Origin: Bacteroidota bacterium | GTDB taxonomy: Bacteria > Bacteroidota > Bacteroidia > AKYH767-A > OLB10 | Assembly: GCA_016714535.1 (NCBI GenBank) | Contig: JADKDR010000016.1 | Location: forward strand, 1-64,000 | Length of the DNA: 64,000 nt | Direction: 5' to 3' | Part shown: one piece after another, positions 27,613-35,203 of the stretch | Position numbering within the stretch: position 1 is the first letter of the stretch | How the letters are laid out: each line of letters opens with the position of its first letter | Translations under genes and position numbers: made by a program | The notes under the pieces: model-generated | What the model was told of the DNA's origin: nothing | Seen by the model: the letters and a program-made list of their open reading frames with translations, nothing else | The model's database searches: none

Positions 27613-28279
27613 ATTTATTATTAACTACTGTCAAATTTTCGGTAAGGGCATAGATACCAAAAGTGGCAGGGCCAAAATTATTTTGCAACAAAATATTGTT
27701 TGCATCACCTACTGTCAAATTTTGTAAATCAACACCAAAAATATGATAACGGGGCAACTCATTAATGTGTGGCGCTTTAGTAATTTGCCCACCAGTGCAT
27801 TTGAATGAGCAACCGGTAATTTTTCCTGTAAGCATATTTACATAATCACCATTTTGTATTTTTAGCGTAATATAATTATGGTCGAAAGTGGAGTTTTCTA
27901 AAGTAAATTGTCCTCCATTTTTTGTGTCGTTAGCTATTAGTGCATCCTCAACAGTGCTATTAATTATATTTACCGTACCACCATTGTTTATAATGCCTTG
28001 CCACATATCGCCACATGCGTATAAATAGCTATTGTCTTCAATAATTAATGTCGCATTTTGCTCCACAGTAATTTTTTTTCCGGTAGCTATGGCTAAGGTA
28101 CAGCCGGCCAATGTGATTGTTGTATTTGAAGCAATTACTATGTCATTATTTACTTCATAAAAACGATTTTGTGCATAATCGTTTACATCAAATTCATTCA
28201 CAATATCACACTTCCAAACTCCAAGCCCACGTACACAAGCAAAAATATTCTCGCTACAAGCTTCCTTTTTTACTTGCAT
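27437..28279 (-). CDS. B3: beta-helix part (first segment)
   Basis: ENIFACVRGLGVWKCDIVNE, then helix-type strands NTTITLAGCTLAIATGKKI, NATLIIEDNSYLYACGDMW, GGTVNIINSTVEDALIA and GGQFTLENSTFDHNYI. The same order occurs in B4 (ARIVVTNQGYLNINNCTML, GSQVVVVNSTVQDA), proving paralogy. It is linked to the preceding part by a six-T run (28266-28271) that would be five if the frame were intact: NASKK then EACSENIFAC. Confidence 0.7.
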   Translation of the reverse strand: MQVKKEACSENIFACVRGLGVWKCDIVNEFDVNDYAQNRFYEVNNDIVIASNTTITLAGCTLAIATGKKITVEQNATLIIEDNSYLYACGDMWQGIINNGGTVNIINSTVEDALIANDTKNGGQFTLENSTFDHNYITLKIQNGDYVNMLTGKITGCSFKCTGGQITKAPHINELPRYHIFGVDLQNLTVGDANNILLQNNFGPATFGIYALTENLTVVNNKFEGTLLRPISKSANSHLHQYKFRRRCNAKIEWNCNRWYRPRNKYIQRLSKWCDNVQYR

Positions 28280-28508
28280 TGCTACTTATTGCAACGCAAA
28301 CTTTATTTGGTAAATTACCAGTAATATCGCTCCAACAATCATCAACATCACCCGTGTAAGGATTGTAACTACCACGATATACCCTGCCAGTAACAGGCCC
28401 TGTACTTGTTAGTTGATAGGCAGTACTTAAATAAATAGTATGACGCCAAGGATTTACTTCTATTGAATTTACTCCTCCATCGGTCTTATCCAGTAAGTCT
28501 AAGTACAT
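28254..28508 (-). CDS. B3: short middle segment between frameshifts
   Basis: It reads YLDLLDKTDGGVNSIEVNPW ... VYRGSYNPYTGDVDDCWSD, plausibly the last propeller blade. The frame is open upstream to about 28600 (SEFPTACTKTLVNNN) and joins the N-terminal part near VPY/IFNSEF, where one or two bases are gained or lost in an AT run. Confidence 0.6.
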   Translation of the reverse strand: MYLDLLDKTDGGVNSIEVNPWRHTIYLSTAYQLTSTGPVTGRVYRGSYNPYTGDVDDCWSDITGNLPNKVCVAISSNASKKGSL

Positions 28509-28596
28509 ATTAGTAAATATATCGGTAGGTACAGGATTGGTGCCACACGGGTTGTTGTTTACTAAGGTTTTCGTGCAAGCGGTAGGAAATTCAGAA

Positions 28597-30711
28597 TTAA
28601 ATATAAGGTACGATGGCTAACTTATCAGGTATAACATCAGCTGTGTTAAATGTAGTTGTACATATAGCGGTCCAACTTAAACCAGCACCGTTGTAACAGT
28701 GTATTTGTTTATTAGCAGCGTTTATTGCGAAAATATAATCACCCTGAGGACTAATTACAAAATCTTCACCGAGTTTAATTCCCGGTAAAATACCAATATC
28801 AGTCCAAGTCTGATCTGCGGTATTTAACCAATATATCCTTTGAATCGTATTGAGGGCTAAATCCTTATCTTTAGATAATAAATACTGCTGCACTTGTCCA
28901 TTGGCATCTCTTGCAAATCGGATTTTCTTTGTATCACCACAAAAAGACTTATTCCCATAAGGAACCCATTCAAATGGATTGTTTGCTTCATGATCAAGCA
29001 TTAAAGTATAACCACGCCCGGTAGTATTACTAAAACCTTCGCCTACACATGCAAATATTTGATTTGACTGATATGGGTTTTCGGTCAGGTAAAAACAATC
29101 AGAAAGTGTACCACCTGTAGCACAAATTGCGTTATTGGGAGCATTGGTCATATTTACATTGTAACAGGTTGTACTTGCACTCAAAGCTAAGTCTTCAAAA
29201 TAACCTGATGTGCCAATACTTAAATCAATTAATCGGTCTTGCATTGCAACCCATAAATTCCCGTTTTTATCAGGCAACACACTTTTGGGAGCAGTGTTTA
29301 CATAGCCCCTATGCTTGTATTGATTATCGCATGGAGTTGTGTTAACATTAGTATAAATATGTTGCCACTCTGTTAAGCCATAGTTGACAGGGTTAACGGG
29401 ATTTTTGGTAATAAAAATATTCCCCTGCTTACCTACAATCAAATGATTATCAGGTGTCAATAAAGCTCCATTTATATTACTACAAGGCTTTGCAGCATTC
29501 CATCCCCAATCATTGGTGGTGCCCCATACCGGTAGAGCTTGCCAATTTTTATCAGGCATTTTTGTTGTTTGATTTACTCCACATGCAAAAATTCCAACAA
29601 AGTAAGGTCCATTATCACAAGGGTCTGTATTGCCAGAGTAAGTAACCGTATTTATTTCATTAAACAACAGCCACCCTGTAATGATATTCGCATTGATGAT
29701 TGGCTTTAAACTTGTGAACCTTCGTGTATTTTGCTCAGCACTTAAGTCACGAAATTCCTGTATGCAATTCCCTTGATTCTTTCTTTCACCATTTAAGCTT
29801 ACTATATAATTTTCCCAACTATTAGTTATTTTATCATATAACCAAATACCCCCTAAACTTTGATTATCACTATTAATGGTTATTAAATATTGATTGATTG
29901 TTTGTGAATTATTATCATGGTCAATGCTTAAAATAGATGTAACACTATAATGGTCCGAAGAGCTTAAGTTTGGCGCCACTACGGGATCAATGTTTGGTAA
30001 ATTTGAAAATTGTGTACTGTTAAAATGATAAAGCTCCCGCTGTGTTCCTACCAAAATATCATCATCACCAGCACCATTATAATCTTCATCTACATGCAAG
30101 CAAAATACATTTCTGTATTCCGAAGTTGGTTCATTTAAAACTAGGCCTTTTAAATTATACCCTACAACACCGGAAACTGTTGTTTCGGTTGCATCCAAAG
30201 TTGCCACATAAAAGTCTTTAATGGTTGCATCTTTGAAATTGTATTCTTCATCATGCACACGAGTAGTGCCGGTAACAAAATAAAAACTGTGTGAATTACC
30301 GGGTGCTCCCTTTACATACATATCACTCACCCAAGTTGCTTTTGGAGTACCTGGTGTGGGCTCCCATAACTTGCTAGTTTGTGATGTTTGATTAGTAAGG
30401 TCAATTTTATCTATACCCGTTCTATTTAAAACAAATAAATTAGGAGAAGCTGAATGGTAATTGTAAAATTTGTTTACAAATCGAAACAACTCATTATTAC
30501 TTATATAGTTCCAATTATATTCTGTTGGATCATTCAAATTCAAAGGATCAACATCATTGGCTCTCCAAACTCCACTTACATCTGAACCGACAAAAATATC
30601 GTATTTGCTGTTTGCATTTGGATATTGAAACAAAGCACGTTCTTGCCCTCCTGCCCCTATTCCAAATTGTGTCCATCCTTGTGCTGATAATTTTTGTTGT
30701 GTAATTAGCAT
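28597..30711 (-). CDS. B3: N-terminal propeller part of the giant protein
   Basis: A 704-residue frame. The N-terminus CTMLITQQKLSAQ looks like the end of a signal peptide that begins upstream of the Met at 30711 (KLLFLICTM). Then come WTQFGIGAGGQERALFQYPN, FVGSDVSGVWRANDVDP and repeated propeller-like strands (NGNLWVAMQDR, PQGDYIFAINAANKQIHCY). The only ATG that would supply the rest of the signal peptide (30803) is out of frame with it; see the leader entry. Secreted, probably multi-domain; function unknown. Confidence 0.75.
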   Translation of the reverse strand: MLITQQKLSAQGWTQFGIGAGGQERALFQYPNANSKYDIFVGSDVSGVWRANDVDPLNLNDPTEYNWNYISNNELFRFVNKFYNYHSASPNLFVLNRTGIDKIDLTNQTSQTSKLWEPTPGTPKATWVSDMYVKGAPGNSHSFYFVTGTTRVHDEEYNFKDATIKDFYVATLDATETTVSGVVGYNLKGLVLNEPTSEYRNVFCLHVDEDYNGAGDDDILVGTQRELYHFNSTQFSNLPNIDPVVAPNLSSSDHYSVTSILSIDHDNNSQTINQYLITINSDNQSLGGIWLYDKITNSWENYIVSLNGERKNQGNCIQEFRDLSAEQNTRRFTSLKPIINANIITGWLLFNEINTVTYSGNTDPCDNGPYFVGIFACGVNQTTKMPDKNWQALPVWGTTNDWGWNAAKPCSNINGALLTPDNHLIVGKQGNIFITKNPVNPVNYGLTEWQHIYTNVNTTPCDNQYKHRGYVNTAPKSVLPDKNGNLWVAMQDRLIDLSIGTSGYFEDLALSASTTCYNVNMTNAPNNAICATGGTLSDCFYLTENPYQSNQIFACVGEGFSNTTGRGYTLMLDHEANNPFEWVPYGNKSFCGDTKKIRFARDANGQVQQYLLSKDKDLALNTIQRIYWLNTADQTWTDIGILPGIKLGEDFVISPQGDYIFAINAANKQIHCYNGAGLSWTAICTTTFNTADVIPDKLAIVPYI

Positions 30712-30803
30712 TGTGCAAATTAAAAATAGTAACTTACAAAATTGCTGTGAGCAGTGTGCAGTGCGCTAAAATTTAGCCCAGCAAGTTGATTAATTTTTTT
30801 CAT
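30712..30803 (-). promoter_or_regulatory. Out-of-frame leader of B3 with degenerate GCACA-like units
   Basis: From the ATG at 30803 a 27-codon frame (MKKINQLAGLNFSALHTAHS, then NFVSYYF) stops at 30720. Just before the hydrophobic KLLFLICT stretch, minus-strand GCGCACTGCACACTGCTCAC, AGCA occupies the place of the perfect GCACA array in B4. ATG-to-frame distance is 92 bases, one short of a multiple of three. Confidence 0.5.
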
Positions 30804-31214
30804 TAGATAAATAATTATATTGTTACAATTAAGAATACGGTATCGTAAAAGTATAGAATTTCTATTATATGTTTTACAATATGTAAATAATAAATTTTTA
30901 AACAAGCTTAACTTAGTTGTAAAGCACCTCTGACAGTATTATGATACTTATATCTTTTGATTCGGGAATGTAATATTAATTTCGCAAAGCGCTGCATTTA
31001 GGGAACAATACTGCAATTATCACTTTATGGTCAGCCAACTTGACTAAACAGATGTGGGGTTTCAAAAACAACATTTTTGTAATTGGTACATAGGCATTCC
31101 ATAATAGTCAAATTTGATACATTTAGTCGTTTGAATAGATATTGTTTTATTCTTTGATTTAGGTCGTTAACTAATTCTGTTTTTTTACATTCGCCACACC
31201 AATTCCAACTTAAT
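30804..31214. other. Divergent intergenic region, no gene seen
   Basis: AT-rich promoter-side sequence between B3 and the S46 peptidase. I see no ORF or strong hairpin and no clear paired -33/-7 boxes. Confidence 0.5.
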
Positions 31215-33344
31215 ATGAAATACCTAAAAATTTGTTTGCCGGCCTTTGTATTAATTTTTATTCAAAACCTAAAGGCAGAGGAGGGCATGTGGCTTCCCAT
31301 GTTGCTCAAGCAACTGAACGAGGCTGATATGCGCAGGCAGGGCTTTAAACTCACAGCCGAAGATATTTACCGTACCAATGGCACCAGCATGAAAGATGCC
31401 GTAGTGTTGTTTGGTGGAGGTTGCACCGGAGAAATAATTAGCAACAGCAGCTTGCTGCTTACCAATCATCATTGCGGTTATAGTCAGATACAATCGCTTA
31501 GTACGATCGAAAAAAATTATTTGAAGCATGGATATTGGGCCTATAAGCAGGAAGAAGAATTGCCATGCCCCGGCCTTACGGTTTCGTTTGTAATACGAAT
31601 AGATGATGTTACCAAACAGATAACAGATAGCCTCAATGCTGGCATGAATGAAAGCGAGCGTAATGAAAAAATAAAGCGCTTAAGCAACGCGTTGGAAATG
31701 CAAGCAGTAGCGGGCACTCATTATAAAGCACAGGTACGTCCATATTATTATGGCAACGAGTTTTATATGATAGTAACCGAAACATTTACTGATGTACGTT
31801 TTGTGGGAGCGCCACCCGAAACCATGGGCAATTTTGGTGGCGAAACCGACAATTGGATATGGCCACGTCACACAGCAGATTTTTCTTTGTTCCGCATTTA
31901 TGCAGGTGCCGACAATAAGCCTGCAGCATATTCAAAAGATAACAAGCCGTTTGTTCCGCGCTATTTTTTCCCCATATCCACCAAAGGAGTAAAGGAAGGT
32001 GACTTTACCATGGTGTATGGTTTTCCGGGGCGCACCCAACAGTATTTGCCAAGCGTAGCCGTTGATTTTATTGTCAGTCAGCAAGACCCTACCCGTGTGG
32101 CCATACGCGATGTGCGTTTAGCCAATATGTATAGTGGCATGCGCGGCAACGACAGCATTCATTTAAAATATGCAAGCAAAGCAAAAAGCCTTGCTAATGC
32201 ATATAAAAAGTGGAAAGGCGAAATGGAAGGCATTCGCGAAACCAAAGGCATAGATAAAAAGAGAATGCAAGAAGTGCGGATTAAAAATTATTTGCAAGCA
32301 AATAGCGAAGCTCAAAAGCAGTATGGTAATGTGTTTGAAGAGTTTAATAAATTGTATGAGGCTTACAAACCACTATCGCGTTTGCAGGATTATACCAACG
32401 AAGCAGCACTGGGTGTGGAGTTAATAGAGCATGCTTTGTCCTTTTCTAAATTGATAATTGCGGCACAAACGGATACACTTACCGATACACAACTAAGCGA
32501 GTTGTGTAACAAGCAAATAAAAGTGGTGGAGGGTTTTTATAAGAATTACAATCATCTTATAGATAAGAACAACTTTATTGACCTGCTTACTTTATATGGT
32601 GATAGCATCAACCCTGAACTGCAACCTGAAGAGCTTAAGAAAATAAAAAATGGACAAGGGTTGCGCAAATATGCCGAAGTACTTTTTGCAAAATCATTTT
32701 TTGCCAATCAGCAAAAAATGATGGGTGTACTAAGGAGTGCAAAACGAAAAAAGATTATTGCCTTGCAGCAGGACGAGGCGTATCAACTGGCACGAGAGAT
32801 TGCACAAAACTATAATCAATACACGGATAAAATAAATGCAAAAATTTCGGAAATTAATTTACTTATGCGCAAGTACATGCGTTTGCAACGTGAGGCCGAC
32901 AAAGAAAGAATCTTTTATCCCGATGCCAACAGCACCTTGCGTGTAACCTATGGTACCATGCGTGGATATAATCCACGCAATGGAGTTTTTTATTTACCAC
33001 AAACTACCAGTGCCGGAATTATTCAAAAGAATAATACGATGCAGGAAGATTTTGACGCCCCTGCAAAATTAATTGACATGTTTAGCAAACAGGAAATTCC
33101 AACTTGTTTTATTGCAGCTAATCATACTACCGGTGGTAACTCTGGCAGCCCGGTTCTTAATGACAAAGGAGAATTGATTGGTACTAATTTCGACCGCGTT
33201 TGGGAAGGTACCATGAGCGATTTAAATTATGATGTAAGCCGTTGTCGCAACATTGCGCTTGATGTGCGCTATACACTTTGGATTATTGGTGAGTATGCAC
33301 AAGCAAAAAATCTAATTAGCGAAATGAAACTTGTTAGCGAATAA
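31215..33344 (+). CDS. S46 family dipeptidyl peptidase, DPP11-like
   Basis: The protein has 709 residues with signal peptide (LPAFVLIFIQNLKAE). It has the chymotrypsin-like S46 fold: catalytic His in LTNHHCGY (about residue 90) and Ser643 in GGNSGSPV, with a long helical insertion between about 290 and 560. Arg661 in TNFDRVWEG lies 18 residues after the catalytic Ser, the spacing reported for the Arg that gives DPP11 its Asp/Glu P1 preference (DPP7 has Gly there). It probably removes dipeptides from peptides in the periplasm. It stands alone and is intact. Confidence 0.92.
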   Translation: MKYLKICLPAFVLIFIQNLKAEEGMWLPMLLKQLNEADMRRQGFKLTAEDIYRTNGTSMKDAVVLFGGGCTGEIISNSSLLLTNHHCGYSQIQSLSTIEKNYLKHGYWAYKQEEELPCPGLTVSFVIRIDDVTKQITDSLNAGMNESERNEKIKRLSNALEMQAVAGTHYKAQVRPYYYGNEFYMIVTETFTDVRFVGAPPETMGNFGGETDNWIWPRHTADFSLFRIYAGADNKPAAYSKDNKPFVPRYFFPISTKGVKEGDFTMVYGFPGRTQQYLPSVAVDFIVSQQDPTRVAIRDVRLANMYSGMRGNDSIHLKYASKAKSLANAYKKWKGEMEGIRETKGIDKKRMQEVRIKNYLQANSEAQKQYGNVFEEFNKLYEAYKPLSRLQDYTNEAALGVELIEHALSFSKLIIAAQTDTLTDTQLSELCNKQIKVVEGFYKNYNHLIDKNNFIDLLTLYGDSINPELQPEELKKIKNGQGLRKYAEVLFAKSFFANQQKMMGVLRSAKRKKIIALQQDEAYQLAREIAQNYNQYTDKINAKISEINLLMRKYMRLQREADKERIFYPDANSTLRVTYGTMRGYNPRNGVFYLPQTTSAGIIQKNNTMQEDFDAPAKLIDMFSKQEIPTCFIAANHTTGGNSGSPVLNDKGELIGTNFDRVWEGTMSDLNYDVSRCRNIALDVRYTLWIIGEYAQAKNLISEMKLVSE

Positions 33345-33349
33345 TTTTA

Positions 33350-33934
33350 TTACTGCTCCATCAATTCAAGGTCGATGGTTATGGCTACATCGTTGCCAAC
33401 GGTTAGCCCTCCAGCATCAAGAATTTTATTCCATACTAATCCATAAACCAGGCGGTTGATGGCAGTGGTTGCTCTAAATCCTGCTTTCTTGGTGCCAAAG
33501 CCATCTTTCATTATCCCATTAAATGTTACATCAAATGTTACAGGTTTGGTAACATCCTTAATGGTAAGATCACCGGTAAGTTTATATTTTTTTGCGGCAA
33601 CTTTCTTAAAGGATGTGCCTTTAAAAACAAGGTTTGGATATTTAGCAGCATCAAAAAATTCAGCGCCTCGCAAATGATTGTCACGATCGGCATCATCGGT
33701 GCTGATACTTTTAGCATCTGCCGAAAAAAAGATTTGTGCATCAACAAATGTTTCGTCTTTTGAAGCAACCGTGCATTCGAACTGCGCAAATTTACCATCT
33801 ACATTTGCAATGGTCATGTGGGTTACACTAAACTTAACCTGACTATGCCGTTTGTCTGCTGTCCATACCAACTGTGCATTTACATATTGACATGTGGTAA
33901 ACGCCAACCACACAAGTAACCCTATTTTTTTCAT
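33350..33934 (-). CDS. YceI family periplasmic protein
   Basis: The start at 33934 gives a clean signal peptide (IGLLVWLAFTTCQYVNAQ). The YceI lipocalin-like domain shows WTADKRHSQVKFSVTHM, GKFAQFECTV, the DADRDNHLRGAEFFDAAKYP block, LTGDLTIKDVTKPV and FRATTAINRLVYGL. YceI proteins bind polyisoprenoid-type lipids; physiological role uncertain. It lies 13 bases downstream of the M16 peptidase, probably in one operon. Confidence 0.92.
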   Translation of the reverse strand: MKKIGLLVWLAFTTCQYVNAQLVWTADKRHSQVKFSVTHMTIANVDGKFAQFECTVASKDETFVDAQIFFSADAKSISTDDADRDNHLRGAEFFDAAKYPNLVFKGTSFKKVAAKKYKLTGDLTIKDVTKPVTFDVTFNGIMKDGFGTKKAGFRATTAINRLVYGLVWNKILDAGGLTVGNDVAITIDLELMEQ

Positions 33935-33947
33935 TTGAGATATAGTT

Positions 33948-35195
33948 TTATTCAGGAAGATATTCCAGTATGCTGAGTTTGTTTTTTGCAAAAATATCAT
34001 TTGCTACCTTACGTAATTCGGCAGCAGAAATCGAATTTATTTTTTCGAAAATAGTTTCAAGTTTTTCTACTTTACTGAAATTTAATAGAGTGCGGCCAAT
34101 AGCCAACATCACCCCTGCGCGATGTTCCTGAGCCATCAGCATTTGGCCTATTAGTTGATTCTTTGCTTGTTTTAATTTAATGTCGCTAATAGGTTTGCTG
34201 CAAAGCGATTGCAACACCTGAAAAACTACTGCCGTTGTTTTTTCTTTCAGTCCAGGTTCGGTTCCAAAGTAGATATTGAATATACCAGTATCGCTATAGG
34301 CAATATAATTTGCCTCAATACCATAGGTGAGGCCGCGTTTTTCGCGCACTTCTATATTAAGTAACGAGTTCATGGCCGGGCCACCAAGTATGTTGGTAAG
34401 CAACAGCAGATGTAGCCTATGTTTGTGGTGCAGCGAGTAAGCGGCATTGCCTATCACTATGTGGGCCTGTTCGGTAGGGCGGGTAGCCGTTACCTTAAAT
34501 GGTCTATTACGCTTAAATGGATATATTTTTCCATTTAACTGAATGGTTTGCTTGCGGCAAAAACATTTCTCAATCAATAATTGATACTGGCTTATATCAA
34601 TATTGCCCGTTATGCTTAATACCATTTGTTGCGGGTGGTAATGCCTGCTAATAAAATCGAGCACATCTTTGCGAGAAAAAGATTTTACACTCTCTATGGT
34701 TCCCAATATAGGATGTCCCATGGTGTGATTGCGAAACAGCATCGCTTCAAAATCATCGTTCACTTGTTCGGCAGGGTTATCCATATACATGCGAATTTCT
34801 TCCAACACCACATCCTTTTCTTTTTCAATTTCCTGTTTTGGAAAAATAGAATTGAACAGGATATCGCTTATTAGTTCCAATGCTTGTGGCAACTGATTTT
34901 TTTGTACCGAAGCATGTATGCATGTTTCTTCTTTGGAGGTATAGGCGTTTAATTCTCCACCATGAACCTCGAGGCGGTTAATGATTTGAAGCGCACTGCG
35001 TTTTTTTGTTCCTTTAAACAATACGTGTTCCAGAAAATGTGCGAGCCCTTCTTTGCTTTTGGTTTCGTTGCGTGTTCCGGCAGGCATTAAAATGCCGCAA
35101 TGTGCTATACTTCCCTGTTCTGTATGTTGATGTATTACACGTAAGCCGTTGCTTAGTTTATAAATAGTAAAAGGCGCTTCTTGAGTTGATATCAT
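33948..35195 (-). CDS. M16 family zinc metallopeptidase
   Basis: The protein has 415 residues with the inverted zinc motif HFLEH (residues ~48-52) and the third ligand Glu in the KDVVLEEIRMY segment about 75 residues later. The second half has the inactive M16_C lobe (ITGNIDISQY, REKRGLTYGIEANY). There is no signal peptide, so it probably acts in the cytoplasm like the PqqL/processing-peptidase-like enzymes of Bacteroidota. The gene starts 9 bases after the receptor gene upstream ends. Confidence 0.93.
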   Translation of the reverse strand: MISTQEAPFTIYKLSNGLRVIHQHTEQGSIAHCGILMPAGTRNETKSKEGLAHFLEHVLFKGTKKRSALQIINRLEVHGGELNAYTSKEETCIHASVQKNQLPQALELISDILFNSIFPKQEIEKEKDVVLEEIRMYMDNPAEQVNDDFEAMLFRNHTMGHPILGTIESVKSFSRKDVLDFISRHYHPQQMVLSITGNIDISQYQLLIEKCFCRKQTIQLNGKIYPFKRNRPFKVTATRPTEQAHIVIGNAAYSLHHKHRLHLLLLTNILGGPAMNSLLNIEVREKRGLTYGIEANYIAYSDTGIFNIYFGTEPGLKEKTTAVVFQVLQSLCSKPISDIKLKQAKNQLIGQMLMAQEHRAGVMLAIGRTLLNFSKVEKLETIFEKINSISAAELRKVANDIFAKNKLSILEYLPE

Positions 35196-35203
35196 GCTGA
35201 TAA

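Noticed and set aside
18527..30711. A/B genes as polymorphic toxin or Rhs systems
   Set aside because: No YD repeats, toxin domains or immunity-like small genes; the proteins end in T9SS sorting domains rather than variable toxin tips.
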